DNA of 15,846 nucleotides from Microbacteriaceae bacterium (GTDB taxonomy: Bacteria > Actinomycetota > Actinomycetes > Actinomycetales > Microbacteriaceae), in assembly GCA_022701925.1 (NCBI GenBank), contig JAKONM010000021.1:1-15846 (forward strand), given 5' to 3'. The notes under the pieces are model-generated. The model did not search any database. It was not told the DNA's origin and saw only the letters and a program-made list of their open reading frames with translations. Below are positions 1-8,730 of this stretch, piece after piece. Within the stretch, counting starts at the first letter, position 1; each line of letters begins with the position of its first letter. The position numbers and the translations under genes were made by a program.

Positions 1-46
1 CGCAGTCGCGGTCCGCGCCGAACCTTCGACGCGGACCGCGACTGCG
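1..46. terminator. 17-bp perfect inverted repeat downstream of hpf
   Basis: Bases 1-17 are perfectly complementary to bases 30-46, with a 12-base loop that can itself form a 3-bp stem with a 4-base tip. The repeat starts 21 bases past the hpf stop codon (68-70), so it most likely terminates or protects the 3' end of hpf mRNA. No T tract can be judged because the minus-strand downstream side lies outside the window, and the stem may extend beyond base 1. Bases 36-42 can pair instead with 47-53 (7 bp, loop TGCG), giving a competing hairpin. Confidence 0.6.
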
Positions 47-67
47 GTCGCGGAGTCCTGCAGCGGA

Positions 68-766
68 TCAGGCGGAGGCGGCGCCCGCTCCGGCCAGGAC
101 GCGCTCGGCCGTCTCGCGCTCCCCGTCCAGGGCGATGACGCCGTAGTTCCAGCCGACTCGGCGGTACACGACGCTGGCGTCGCCCGTCGCGGAGTCGATG
201 AACAGGAAGAAGTCGTGGCCGACCAGCTCCATCCGGTCGACGGCCTCCTCCACCGTCAGCGCCTCGGCCGGGAACCGCTTGTTGCGGATCACCACGGGGC
301 TCTGCGCCCGCTGCTCCTCCTGCGCCTCGTCGGACGGCGCATCCGACGCGTCCTCCGGGCGGCCGCCCTGCAGCACCGCGGCGTCGACGGGCACGACGCC
401 GTGGGACGCGAACTCCCCGACGCTGGCCTCCCGCAGGCTCTCCATGCGCTTCCCGCCGCCCCGGTGCAGCTTCTTGCGGTCCTTGGCGCGGCGCAGGCGC
501 TCCATCAGCTTCGCGAGCGCGGCGTCGTACGCGCTGAACTTGTCGGCGCCGTCTGCCTCGGCCCGGATCACCGGTCCGGGACCGATCAGGGTCATCTCCA
601 CACGGTCGTCGCCGGCGGTGCCGTTGGTCTCGTGATGGCGGCAGAGGCGGATCTCCAGCGCGAGCGCCTTCTCCGCCAGATGCTCGACCTTGGAGGCCTT
701 CTCCTCCGCGTAACCGCGGAAGCGGTCCGTGATCTCCACGTTGCGACCGATGAGCGTGATGTCCAT
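68..766 (-). CDS. hpf: Long-form ribosome hibernation promoting factor HPF
   Basis: This 232-residue protein belongs to the HPF/RaiA/YfiA family, which binds the 30S decoding centre in slow growth. The long form also dimerises 70S ribosomes into inactive 100S particles. Residues 1 to about 105 are the S30AE domain (start MDITLIGRNVEITDRFRGY), followed by an acidic, low-complexity linker. From about residue 155 comes the C-terminal dimerisation domain, with the typical IRNKRF and GHDFFLFID segments. The ATG start at 764-766 is chosen because the family homology begins exactly there and GGGAG (773-777) precedes it. The open frame continues far upstream, but only as a high-GC shadow. The gene follows a comF-like gene after 170 bp that hold a possible promoter. 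The family assignment is secure; dimerisation is known from the family, not shown here. Confidence 0.95.
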   Translation of the reverse strand: MDITLIGRNVEITDRFRGYAEEKASKVEHLAEKALALEIRLCRHHETNGTAGDDRVEMTLIGPGPVIRAEADGADKFSAYDAALAKLMERLRRAKDRKKLHRGGGKRMESLREASVGEFASHGVVPVDAAVLQGGRPEDASDAPSDEAQEEQRAQSPVVIRNKRFPAEALTVEEAVDRMELVGHDFFLFIDSATGDASVVYRRVGWNYGVIALDGERETAERVLAGAGAASA

Positions 767-869
767 CCTGATCTCCCTCGTGTCGCGGCGCGCCGCCGGA
801 TCGGACCCTGCAGGTCGCCTGTCGGCGGCCCGGGAGGGGCCGGGCGGTCTTCGTCGACGCCGTACCGCG

Positions 870-898
870 AACCTACGCGCGTGCGGCCGCCACGTCAC
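870..898 (-). promoter_or_regulatory. Candidate hpf promoter
   Basis: On the minus strand a -10-like TAGGTT (875 to 870) is preceded by GTGACG (898 to 893) with a 17-base spacer. That places transcription start near 863, giving hpf a leader of about 97 bases. The -10 fits the actinobacterial TANNNT pattern and the -35 matches TTGACA at four of six positions. The gap 767-936 otherwise holds only a weak 5-bp hairpin (922-935) just after comF. Confidence 0.4.
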
Positions 899-936
899 CA
901 GGGGCACACACGACTCTTGGCATCCGTGCGCGGATC

Positions 937-1572
937 TCACCGCCGCAGCGGTGTGGCTGCCGCGGTCGCGGCGCCGACGACCGTCCCTCCCCCGGCCCGC
1001 ACCGCCCGCGCGGCCTCGCCCAGGGTCGCGCCGGTCGTGACGACGTCGTCGACCAGCAGCACTCGGGCGCCGTCGAGCGGTCGGACCGCTGCCATGCCGG
1101 ACGCGACGTTGGCGAACCGCGCGGTCCGGTCCAGCCGGACCTGGTCGTCCTGCCGCCGCACCAGCCGCAGGACGTCGCGGTGCGGCAGCCGGGCGCGCCG
1201 CAGCAGCAGGCGCACCGGGTCGTAGCCCCGCTCGACCGCGGAACGCCGGGTGGAGGGCATCGGCACCAGCAGCAGCCCCTGCTGCTGCAGGGAGGCGGCG
1301 TCGACCGCCGCCCGCAGCGCCGCCGCCAGCGGGCCCGCGCAGCCCGTGCGCCCCTCGTTCTTGACGGCGACGACCACCCGCTGCGCGACGCCCTCGTAGG
1401 CGAGCCCGCTGACCACGCGCATCCCGCCGACCGACCGCACGACCGGGTCGGGAGCGAGCGCGCGGCGGCACGCGGTGCACAGGGACGGGCCGACGACGCC
1501 GCAGCCGCAGCAGTCGTCCGGCAGCACCAGCTGCTGCAGGAACGCACCCGTGCGCCGCAGGGACTCCTTCAC
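937..1572 (-). CDS. ComF-family phosphoribosyltransferase
   Basis: This 211-residue protein is a ComF-type protein. The family is linked to DNA uptake in competent bacteria, but in actinobacteria the role is usually unproven. A cysteine cluster at residues 21-35 (C21, C22, C24, C32, C35) suggests a small zinc-binding knot. Near residues 170-182 is the PRPP-binding loop VLLVDDVVTTGAT, diagnostic of type I phosphoribosyltransferases. The middle region contains PMPSTRRSAVERGYDPV, typical of ComF. The start is taken as GTG 1572, which keeps the hydrophobic N-terminus and the cysteine knot; no strong Shine-Dalgarno sequence precedes it. It lies 91 bp after lpqB on the same strand and may be read through from mtrA. 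No other competence genes are visible in the window. Confidence 0.88.
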   Translation of the reverse strand: MKESLRRTGAFLQQLVLPDDCCGCGVVGPSLCTACRRALAPDPVVRSVGGMRVVSGLAYEGVAQRVVVAVKNEGRTGCAGPLAAALRAAVDAASLQQQGLLLVPMPSTRRSAVERGYDPVRLLLRRARLPHRDVLRLVRRQDDQVRLDRTARFANVASGMAAVRPLDGARVLLVDDVVTTGATLGEAARAVRAGGGTVVGAATAAATPLRR

Positions 1573-1628
1573 CCGATCAGCCTGGGCGACCGCGCCGGGG
1601 ACAGGCCGCGCGCCGGGACGACCACGAC

Positions 1629-1650
1629 GGGGACGAGCGTCTCCGTCCCC
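1629..1650 (-). terminator. Hairpin between lpqB and comF-like gene
   Basis: GGGGACG (1629-1635) and CGTCCCC (1644-1650) form a 7-bp stem. With one bulged base it can be extended by two pairs to leave a 3-base loop. It lies 14 bases past the lpqB stop codon. There is no T run, so it may be a weak or partial terminator, or an RNA 3'-end stabiliser. Confidence 0.3.
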
Positions 1651-1663
1651 TGGGGAGGAGCGG

Positions 1664-3328
1664 TCAGCGCTGCACGGCCAGCACGTCGACCTTCACCGAG
1701 GCGCCGAACTCCTGCGTCCACCCGCTCAGCTGCGCCGGATGGACCACCGCGCCGGTGCTCTGCCGCGCGCGCAGGTCGTCCTTGGTCGTCGCCCCGATGA
1801 TCTCCCTGGCCCCGTACAGCAGCCCCAGCACCTCGGAGACGCCGCCCAGCTGCTGGACCACGACGTTCTGCGCGGCCGCGCCGGCCGACACGAGCACGGC
1901 GACGCTCGACAGGTCGACCCAGGTGGCGTCGATCGCCTGGGTCACGTCGCTGCCGATCGACACGGGGTAGCGGACGCTCGTGAGCCCGGTCGGACGCCCC
2001 TCGCCGTCGCGCTCGATCCCGTAGACGTAGGCCTCCGGGCCGGAGGTCGCGTCCAGCAGGACCAGCAGGCGCGTCCCGTCCGGCGACACCTCGATCGCGA
2101 GGACCTCCGTGCCGCTCAGCGACACGGAGATCGGCACGTCCCTGCCCGCGCGGTCGGTGACGCGCAGGCCGTCCGGCTGGTCGCCGGGGATCGACCAGGT
2201 GTACCCGTTCTGGTCGAGCGTCGGGGGCAGCAGGTCCTCGCGCTGGTCGATCGGTCGCGAGGCGGCGTCCGCCCGAACGATCGAGATCGTCCCGTCGCCC
2301 GACAGGACGGCGGCCTGGTCCTGTCGTGCGGAGAAGGTGACCGCCGCCGGCTTGAGGGCGACGATGCGCGGTCCGAGCACGCGGTCCTCGCGGACGGCGC
2401 CGCTGGCGGTGATGACCCCGAAGCGGCCGCCGACCACGCCCACCGGGTCGGTCACCGAGATCTGCTCCGTCTGCAGCTCGGGGGCCTCGGGCGCCGTGCG
2501 CCCGTCGACGGTGAGCTCCACCGCGGCGCCGATGCCGGCCAGGGAGGCGAGCAGCTGCTGCTGCATCCGGTCGGTCGACTGCTCGTCCGGGCGCCCGTTC
2601 GACGACTTCAGATCGATCGAGATCGTGCCCGCGCCGGCCCGCACCGGTGCGGCCAGCGCGACGGAGTCGGGGAACGCGTTGCGCGTCACGTCGCGCAGCA
2701 CCGGAGCCTGCCCGGCCAGCAGCGCGCCGACCGTCTCGGCCACGCGGTTCGACTCGCGCGGGAACCAGCGCAGGTCGGGCACGAACCGCTTCCAGCCGGG
2801 GTCGAAGAACTGTAGGTAGGCGGCGCTGTACACGCGCTGGAAGGCGGACTGCGCCAGCACCAGCTCCCGCGGGCCGTTCGAGATGCGCCACTGCCCGCGC
2901 ACCTGGACCAGCTCGAAGTCGCGGGTCTCCCCCGTGTCCTTCGGCGTGTACACGCCCTCCTCGTCCACCTGGGCCGCGAGGGGGATCGAGAGGCGGATGC
3001 GGTCGGTCGCCGTCTTGGTCGTGGTCCACGACGCCGTGTGCACCAGCACCTCGTCGTGCCGCCACGACCTGGCGAATCCGGACGTCAAGTACTGCTTCGC
3101 GACCGCGAGGTCGCCGCCGGCGCTGGACGCCTGGATGAAGCCGCGCACGATGTTCTCCGGACTCGCCCCCTCCGCCGGCGGAGCCGGCTGGAACCCGAAG
3201 CCGGGGTCGCCCTGCGCGGGCTGCGCGGGCGCGGTCTCCACGGGGCCGCTGGTGGGGATCGTCGCGCAGCCGCTCAGCACGATCAGCAGCGCGACCGCGA
3301 GCGCCGGCAGCGCGCCTCGACGCCTCAC
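1664..3328 (-). CDS. lpqB: Lipoprotein LpqB, partner of sensor kinase MtrB
   Basis: This 554-residue lipoprotein is LpqB, which in mycobacteria interacts with the extracellular part of MtrB and tunes MtrAB signalling. A positively charged start (MRRRG) is followed by a hydrophobic stretch and the lipobox L18-S-G-C21, so it should be anchored to the outer face of the membrane. After a Pro/Ala-rich linker comes an N-terminal domain. A GerMN-like region follows around residues 165-300 (for example DPGWKRFVPDLRWFPRESNR). The C-terminal half resembles the LpqB beta-propeller region (SPDGTRLLVLL). The start is GTG at 3326-3328, overlapping the mtrB stop by four bases (GTGA), so translation is probably coupled. 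The MtrAB context and the lipobox make the call firm. Confidence 0.95.
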   Translation of the reverse strand: MRRRGALPALAVALLIVLSGCATIPTSGPVETAPAQPAQGDPGFGFQPAPPAEGASPENIVRGFIQASSAGGDLAVAKQYLTSGFARSWRHDEVLVHTASWTTTKTATDRIRLSIPLAAQVDEEGVYTPKDTGETRDFELVQVRGQWRISNGPRELVLAQSAFQRVYSAAYLQFFDPGWKRFVPDLRWFPRESNRVAETVGALLAGQAPVLRDVTRNAFPDSVALAAPVRAGAGTISIDLKSSNGRPDEQSTDRMQQQLLASLAGIGAAVELTVDGRTAPEAPELQTEQISVTDPVGVVGGRFGVITASGAVREDRVLGPRIVALKPAAVTFSARQDQAAVLSGDGTISIVRADAASRPIDQREDLLPPTLDQNGYTWSIPGDQPDGLRVTDRAGRDVPISVSLSGTEVLAIEVSPDGTRLLVLLDATSGPEAYVYGIERDGEGRPTGLTSVRYPVSIGSDVTQAIDATWVDLSSVAVLVSAGAAAQNVVVQQLGGVSEVLGLLYGAREIIGATTKDDLRARQSTGAVVHPAQLSGWTQEFGASVKVDVLAVQR

Positions 3329-4950
3329 GAGCGCACCGGGACCGGCTCGCCGACGGGCTCCCTCGAGCGGACCGACTGCAGGTCCGCCGGATGCAGCGGC
3401 ACGGGCCGGTCGTCGCCGAGGCCCTCGCCGCGCGGCAGGGTGAGCACGAAGTTGGCGCCGTCGCCCTTGCGGCTCCAGACCTCGAGCGTGCCGCCGTGCA
3501 GCTGCGCGTCCTCCAGGCTGATGGCGAGCCCCAGGCCCGTGCCCCCGATCCGGCGCCGGCGACTGGGATCGGCCCGCCAGAACCGGTCGAAGACGCGCTC
3601 GGCCTCCTCGTCGCTCATGCCGACGCCGTGGTCGCGCACGCCGAGCGCGACGGCGGCCTCGGAGCTGTCGACCGTGACGACGACCGGGCGCCCCTCGCCG
3701 TGCTCCAGCGCGTTGGCCAGCAGGTTGCGGGCGATGCGGGCGATCCGCCGAGCGTCCGCATCCACCGGGGCGTGCCCTCCGGGAGCCACCAGGTGCACGC
3801 TCGAGCCGACCTCCTCGGCCAGTCCTCCCAGCGAGTCGATGGTCTCCCGGGCCACGTCGACCAGGCTGGTCGGCTCCTCGGCGACGTCCGCGGCCTGGGC
3901 GTCGATGCGGCTGATCTCGAGCAGGTCGGCCAGCAGGGCCTCGAACCGCTGCACCTGCGTCCGCAGCAGCTCGGCCGACCGGGCGGTCGGGGCGTCGTAG
4001 CGGTCGCGCGAGCCGTAGAGCACGTCGCTGGCCAGGCGGATGGTGGTCAGCGGGGTGCGCAGCTCGTGCGACACGTCCGAGACGAAGCGCTGCTGCACGC
4101 GGGACAGGTTGCCCAGCTGGGTGATCTGGCGCTGCATGCTCTCGGCCATGCGGTTGAACGAGCGCGCCAGGGTCGCGACCACGTCCTCGCCGCGCTCGGG
4201 GATGCGCTGCTCCAGCCGGCCGTCCGCCAGCTGCTCGCTGGTCGCCGCCGCCTGCTTCAGCGGTGCGGTCACCAGGCCGGCGACGACGTAGACGACGGCG
4301 GCGATCAGGGCCAGCAGCGTCAGCCCGCCGACCAGCAGCGCGCGCTGGACCACGACGAGGGTGTCCTGCACGTTGGCCAGGTTGTAGATCAGGTAGATCT
4401 GCGCGCGCTGGCCGTTGCCGAACGAGATGACGTCGCCGGTGATGATCGCGGGGTCGACCCGGCCCCCGTCGTCGATGGAGATGGACTGCCACTGCTGGCC
4501 GCCCGAGGTGCGGCTGACGGAGCGCTCCAGGTCGGCGCGGGGCAGCAGCGAGCTCCCGCGGGGCAGGTCGTAGACGCCGGAGTTGTCGATCCAGACGACC
4601 CCGTCGGCGCGACCGGTGGTGCGCGCCAGCGCGACGGCGTTGAACCGCGCCGTGCTCAGCGAGGTCACGTCGTAGCTCGGCACCGTCTGCACGCTCGTCT
4701 GCGCGTCCACGACGGCGCGGGAGGACAGCGACAGCACCTGGTCCCGCTGGTCCGCGAACAGGCCCTGCCCGATCGTGTACGACAGGAAGACGCCGACGAC
4801 CAGCATCGCGATCGACGACAGCAGCAGCGTGATCAGCATCGTGCGCACCCGCATCGAGCGCCGCCACAGGTGCCCGGGGGTGCGGAGCGCCCGCCGCGCG
4901 CCCACGGCGACCGCCAGCATCGGCGGCGTGCGCGGACGCTCCGCGCTCAC
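3325..4950 (-). CDS. mtrB: Sensor histidine kinase MtrB
   Basis: This 541-residue membrane kinase pairs with MtrA to control cell-wall and division genes in actinobacteria. Transmembrane segments lie near residues 38-58 and 206-228 and bracket an extracytoplasmic sensor domain of about 145 residues. A HAMP linker follows, then the dimerisation/phosphoacceptor segment SHELRTP with H295. The ATPase domain has the N-box NLLANAL (N409, N413), the G1 box DHGVGM and the G2 box GGTGLGL. The length is close to mycobacterial MtrB. The GTG start at 4948-4950 lies four bases after the mtrA stop without a clear Shine-Dalgarno sequence, suggesting coupling to mtrA translation. The C-terminus overlaps lpqB by four bases. 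All catalytic motifs look intact. Confidence 0.96.
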   Translation of the reverse strand: MSAERPRTPPMLAVAVGARRALRTPGHLWRRSMRVRTMLITLLLSSIAMLVVGVFLSYTIGQGLFADQRDQVLSLSSRAVVDAQTSVQTVPSYDVTSLSTARFNAVALARTTGRADGVVWIDNSGVYDLPRGSSLLPRADLERSVSRTSGGQQWQSISIDDGGRVDPAIITGDVISFGNGQRAQIYLIYNLANVQDTLVVVQRALLVGGLTLLALIAAVVYVVAGLVTAPLKQAAATSEQLADGRLEQRIPERGEDVVATLARSFNRMAESMQRQITQLGNLSRVQQRFVSDVSHELRTPLTTIRLASDVLYGSRDRYDAPTARSAELLRTQVQRFEALLADLLEISRIDAQAADVAEEPTSLVDVARETIDSLGGLAEEVGSSVHLVAPGGHAPVDADARRIARIARNLLANALEHGEGRPVVVTVDSSEAAVALGVRDHGVGMSDEEAERVFDRFWRADPSRRRRIGGTGLGLAISLEDAQLHGGTLEVWSRKGDGANFVLTLPRGEGLGDDRPVPLHPADLQSVRSREPVGEPVPVRS

Positions 4951-4954
4951 GGTC

Positions 4955-5635
4955 TCAGACCGCTGCGCCGGCGCGGTAGCCGACGCCCCGGACCGTCGTG
5001 ACGATCCGCGGGTTCTCCGGGTCGACCTCGACCTTCGCCCGCAACCGCTGCACGTGCACGTTCACCAGGCGGGTGTCCGCCTTGTAGTGGTAGCCCCACA
5101 CCTGCTCGAGCAGCATCTCGCGCGTGAACACCTGGTGCGGCTTCGACGCCAGGGTGTGCAGCAGGTCGAACTCGAGCGGCGTCAGCGGGATCGAGGTGCC
5201 GGACCGCACTACCTCGTGGCCCGCGGCGTCCACGGTCAGGTCGCCGATGCGCAGGCGGGAGGCGCCGGCACCCGCCGCCGGGCGCAGCCTCGTGCGGATG
5301 CGCGCGACCAGCTCCTTGGGGTCGAACGGCTTCACCACGTAGTCGTCGGCGCCCGCCTCCAGCCCGGTCACGACGTCGGAGGTGTCGGACTTCGCCGTGA
5401 GCATGATGATCGGCACGCCGCTCTCGCGGCGGATCGCGCGGCAGACCTCGACGCCGTCGAGGCCCGGCAGCATCAGGTCCAGCAGCACAAGGTCGGGGCG
5501 GCTGACGCGGAAGAGGCCGATCGCCTCGGCGCCGTCCTCGCAGAAGACCGGGTCGAACCCCTCGGCCGACAGGACGATGCCGATCATCTCGGCCAGCGCA
5601 GTGTCGTCGTCGACGACGAGGACCCGACCGCTCAT
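4955..5635 (-). CDS. mtrA: Response regulator MtrA, OmpR/PhoB type
   Basis: This 226-residue DNA-binding response regulator is MtrA, an essential regulator of cell division and envelope genes in several actinobacteria. The receiver domain (residues 1 to about 120) keeps the acidic pocket D9-D11, the phosphoacceptor D53 in LLDLMLPG, T80 and K102. The C-terminal winged helix is very close to mycobacterial MtrA, with LTPLEFDLL, VFTREMLLEQVWGY and ADTRLVNVHVQRLRAKVE. ATG 5633-5635 is chosen as start because homology begins at MSGRVLVVDDD and GGAG lies four bases upstream; an in-frame GTG four codons earlier is possible. It is first in a minus-strand run with mtrB and lpqB and is divergent from a membrane-protein gene. 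Confidence 0.97.
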   Translation of the reverse strand: MSGRVLVVDDDTALAEMIGIVLSAEGFDPVFCEDGAEAIGLFRVSRPDLVLLDLMLPGLDGVEVCRAIRRESGVPIIMLTAKSDTSDVVTGLEAGADDYVVKPFDPKELVARIRTRLRPAAGAGASRLRIGDLTVDAAGHEVVRSGTSIPLTPLEFDLLHTLASKPHQVFTREMLLEQVWGYHYKADTRLVNVHVQRLRAKVEVDPENPRIVTTVRGVGYRAGAAV

Positions 5636-5677
5636 GATGCTCCGCACCGCCCGCGGGAGAACGCGGAACCGCTGGTC

Positions 5678-5683
5678 AGGATA
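5678..5683 (-). promoter_or_regulatory. mtrA: Candidate -10 box for mtrA
   Basis: TATCCT on the minus strand (5683 to 5678) is a good actinobacterial -10 element. It would start transcription near 5671, leaving a leader of about 36 bases before the mtrA ATG. No recognisable TTGACA lies at the expected distance. It sits in the 122-bp gap shared with the divergent gene at 5758. Confidence 0.45.
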
Positions 5684-5745
5684 CCCGAGCGCGGAAGGGG
5701 CCCGTGGCGCGGCTCCGCCTCCGCGCGCCGGTCGGTGCGGCGTGG

Positions 5746-5751
5746 AACGAT
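5746..5751 (+). promoter_or_regulatory. Candidate -10 box for the MoxR-cluster operon
   Basis: AACGAT lies six bases before GTG 5758, the exact spacing expected if transcription starts at the first base of the start codon. It departs from TANNNT at the first position and there is no clear -35, so this is only a candidate. Confidence 0.25.
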
Positions 5752-5757
5752 TGGCGG

Positions 5758-6906
5758 GTGACGGACGGGACAGGCGGGTGGACCTCACCGTCCGGCGACG
5801 GGCGCGACGACGGCGGGCTGCCCCGCTTCGGCGAGCGCGCGCCCGACTGGGCGGCATCCGCGCCCTCCCCCGCCGCTCCCCCGCCGAACCGCTACGTGCG
5901 GCCTCCCCGCCGCGGACTGATCCCGCTGCACCCGCTCTCCTTCGGCCAGCTGCTGGGCGCCTCGTTCGGCGTGATCCGCTGGAACGCCAAGGCCACGATC
6001 GTGCCCGCGCTGCTGATCGGGCTGCTGCAGTCGGGCCTGCTGCTGGGCGGCGCCGCGGCCTTCGCCTTCAGCGCGATCGACCGCGTGCAGCGCGCCGCGA
6101 ACGAGACCGATCGTGCGCAGATCCTGGCGGGCGTGGTCGGCGGCGGCATCGCGATCAGCCTGGTCGCCGTCGTGATCACCGTGTTCACGTCCGCGCTGCT
6201 GCAGGGGATGCTCGTGACGGTCGTCGCCCGGGCCGCGCTCGGGGAGCGCATCGGCATCCGCCAGGCGCTGCGCGCGGCCCTCAAGCGCGTGCTGCCCCTC
6301 ATCGCGGTGGCGCTGCTGCTCGGCGTGCTGCAGATCGTCGCGCTGGGCGTGCTGGCGCTGCTGGTGTTCGCGATCGCGCAGGCGGGTGACACCGGCGTGG
6401 TGCTGGCGGTCCTCACCGGGGTGGTCGGCGGGCTGCTGCTCGTGGTCGCCTACGCCTTCTTCGCCGTGAAGCTGACCACCGTCCCCTCGACGATCGTGCT
6501 GGAGGGGCTGGGCGTCTTCGCCTCGATCCGCCGGTCGTGGGTGCTGGTGCGGGGCGCGTTCTGGCGCACCTTCGGCCTGCTGGCGCTGGTCATCGTGATG
6601 GTGAGCGCGGCCTCGCAGCTGGTCACGCTGCCGTTCAGCGTGCTCGGCGGCGCGATCGGCGGCCTGCTCTTCCCGAACGCCGGCTCCGACTCCGCCGACC
6701 TGCAGGCCTCCGTCGTGCCGCTGCTGATCAGCACGGTGCCGGGCTCGATCGTGGCGGTGCTGGTCGCGGGCATCGGCCAGGTCGCCCAGGTCGCGGCGGT
6801 CGTGCTGGTCTACCTGGACCGCCGGATGCGCCGGGAGGGCCTGGACCTCGAGCTGCAGCGCTTCGTGGAGGAGGGCGGCGCCGACCCGTTCGAGCGCGTC
6901 GGATGA
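5758..6906 (+). CDS. Polytopic membrane protein, GPDPase membrane-domain type
   Basis: This is a 382-residue integral membrane protein. The first 70 or so residues are a Pro/Gly-rich cytoplasmic tail (WTSPSGDGRDDGG... PPRRGLIPLHPLSFGQLLG). About six hydrophobic segments follow, and the C-terminus is charged. The LHPLSFGQLLGASFGVIRWN entry sequence and overall layout resemble the membrane domain attached to some glycerophosphodiester phosphodiesterases, but no catalytic phosphodiesterase domain is present. A transport or scaffold role is therefore only a guess. GTG 5758 is preferred over GTG 5704 because the following residues look like a genuine start and AACGAT (5746-5751) is correctly placed for a leaderless transcript. 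It begins a run of ATGA-linked genes ending in moxR and overlaps the next gene at 6903-6906. Confidence 0.85.
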   Translation: MTDGTGGWTSPSGDGRDDGGLPRFGERAPDWAASAPSPAAPPPNRYVRPPRRGLIPLHPLSFGQLLGASFGVIRWNAKATIVPALLIGLLQSGLLLGGAAAFAFSAIDRVQRAANETDRAQILAGVVGGGIAISLVAVVITVFTSALLQGMLVTVVARAALGERIGIRQALRAALKRVLPLIAVALLLGVLQIVALGVLALLVFAIAQAGDTGVVLAVLTGVVGGLLLVVAYAFFAVKLTTVPSTIVLEGLGVFASIRRSWVLVRGAFWRTFGLLALVIVMVSAASQLVTLPFSVLGGAIGGLLFPNAGSDSADLQASVVPLLISTVPGSIVAVLVAGIGQVAQVAAVVLVYLDRRMRREGLDLELQRFVEEGGADPFERVG

Positions 6907-7547
6907 TCGCCCTGCCCGCCGCGGCGCCGCTGGTGCCGGACGGCGACCGAGCGCGGACGCTGCTGCAGGACGAGCTGGCGAAGCAGGAGTACGCCGCGGC
7001 CCAGCCGTCGCTGTTCGACCGCATCGCCTCCGGGTTCCTCGACTGGTTCACGGGGCTCTTCGACGCGAGCCGCTCGGGCGCCCCGCCGGTGCTGCTGACC
7101 GTGGCGCTGATCGTGCTGGTCGTCGCGGTGATCGTCACCCTGCTGCTCTTCGGGCTGCCCCGCATCAACCGACGCAGCACGGCGTCCGCGCTGTTCGGGG
7201 AGGACGACCGCCGCACCGCGGACGAGCTGCGCCGGGCGGCCGAAGCGGCGATGGGTCGCGGTGACCTCCGTCTCGCGGTGCTCGAGCGGTTCCGCGCGCT
7301 GGCCAGGTCGCTGGACGAGCGCACCCTGGTGCAGGTCTTCCCGGGCACCACGGCGACGGCGTTCAGCCGCGCCGCTGCGGGGCGCTTCCCGGACGAGCGC
7401 GCAGCCCTGGCGGCGGCGGCAGCGCTGTTCGACGGGGTCCGCTACGACGACCGGCCCGCGAACCAGCAGGAGGCCGAGTCGGTGCGCGCCCTGGACGAGC
7501 GCCTCGCCGCCGCCCGCCCCCTGCTCGACCCGGTGCCGGCCGGATGA
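6903..7547 (+). CDS. DUF4129 domain membrane protein
   Basis: This 214-residue protein has one strong transmembrane segment at about residues 60-85. The C-terminal domain matches the DUF4129 pattern, with ADELRRAAEAAMGRGDLRLAVLERFRAL in two pieces followed by LVQVFPGTTATAFS and ALFDGVRYDDRP. DUF4129 domains often sit at the end of transglutaminase-like membrane proteins or beside MoxR/DUF58 genes; their biochemical role is unknown. Here it stands alone without a transglutaminase domain. Its ATG overlaps the preceding stop (ATGA, 6903-6906) and its stop overlaps the next start (7544-7547), so it should be translated in coupled fashion with both neighbours. The soluble domain probably faces the cytoplasm or cell exterior; topology cannot be decided by eye. 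Confidence 0.9.
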   Translation: MIALPAAAPLVPDGDRARTLLQDELAKQEYAAAQPSLFDRIASGFLDWFTGLFDASRSGAPPVLLTVALIVLVVAVIVTLLLFGLPRINRRSTASALFGEDDRRTADELRRAAEAAMGRGDLRLAVLERFRALARSLDERTLVQVFPGTTATAFSRAAAGRFPDERAALAAAAALFDGVRYDDRPANQQEAESVRALDERLAAARPLLDPVPAG

Positions 7548-8730
7548 CCGCCACCGCCTCCCCCGCCCTTTCCCCCGGCGTCGGCCAGGTGTTCCGGCGC
7601 GCCCGCTTCTGGCTGGTGGTCGCCGCGGTGGTGCTGGTGCTGGTCGTGGTGCAGTTGGTCTCGAGCGCCTCCGGCCGGATCACCGCCACGTTCGATCCCG
7701 CCGGCTCGACCCCGGCCGGCGGCAAGGCGCTGGCGCAGGTGCTGCGGCAGCAGGGCGTGGACGTCACCGTCGTCACGACGCTGGCCGCGGCGCAGCGCTC
7801 GTCGGGCACCCTGCTCGTGGACGACTCCGCCGGGCTCGTCACGCGGGACGTCTGGCGCACGCTGCTGACGGGACGCGACCGGCTGGTCGTCGCCTCCCCC
7901 GCCTTCGCCGCGCTGCAGCAGCTGGCTCCCGGCGTGCGGCAGGCGGGCCGCCCCGATCGGCGCAGTGCGACGCCGGGCTGCGACCTGGGCCTCGCACGAC
8001 GGGCGGGCTCGATGTCGCTGGAGGGCGTCTCCTCCTCCCTGCGCGGCTCCGTCCAGGGCACGACGCTGTGCTTCCCCGACTCCACCGGGGCGGGTCAGGT
8101 CGCCACCCTGCGCACGGACGGCACCCGCGTCGTGCTGCTCGCCGACCGCGCCGCCTTCACGAACGAGCACATCGGCCGGTCCGGCAACGCTGCCGTGGCG
8201 CTGAACGTGCTGGGCGCCACCGACTCCCTCACCTGGTACGTGCCGGACCCCCTGGACTTCGGCGGCGGGCAGCGCAGCCTGCAGCAGCTGACGCCCCCGT
8301 GGGTCACTCCTCTCTCCGCGCTGCTGCTGCTGGCCGGGCTGACGGCGGCGCTGTGGCGGGGTCGCCGGCTCGGCCCCGTCGTGGTCGAGCGCCTGCCGGT
8401 CTCCGTGCGCTCGCGCGAGACCGTGGAGGGGCGCGCGCGACTCTACGAGCGGGGGCGTGCGCGGCTGCGCGCCGCGGACGCCCTGCGCATCGGGGCGATC
8501 GGCCGCCTGGCCCCGGTGCTCGGCCTGTCGGCCGGCGCCACGGTCGACGAGGTCGTGGTCGCCGCCGCGCGGCTCACCGGCACCGGCCGCGACCGCCTGG
8601 CCGCGCTGCTGCTGACGGACGAGCCGCAGTCCGACCGCGACCTGCTGCGCATCAGCGACGAGCTCGCCCGACTGGAGGCGGCGGTCCGCGCCGCCTCCGC
8701 GCCGGGCTCCGGACCGACGAAGGGAACCCC

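Noticed and set aside
767..1480. Upstream extension of the hpf frame
   Set aside because: It is antisense-free but overlaps comF in another frame and is composed almost entirely of Arg, Ala, Gly and Pro; the HPF fold starts at ATG 766 with a ribosome site.
5706..5729. GGCGCG/CGCGCC inverted repeat in the mtrA divergent region as an operator
   Set aside because: A 6-bp GC-only repeat with a 12-base loop is expected often by chance at this base composition.
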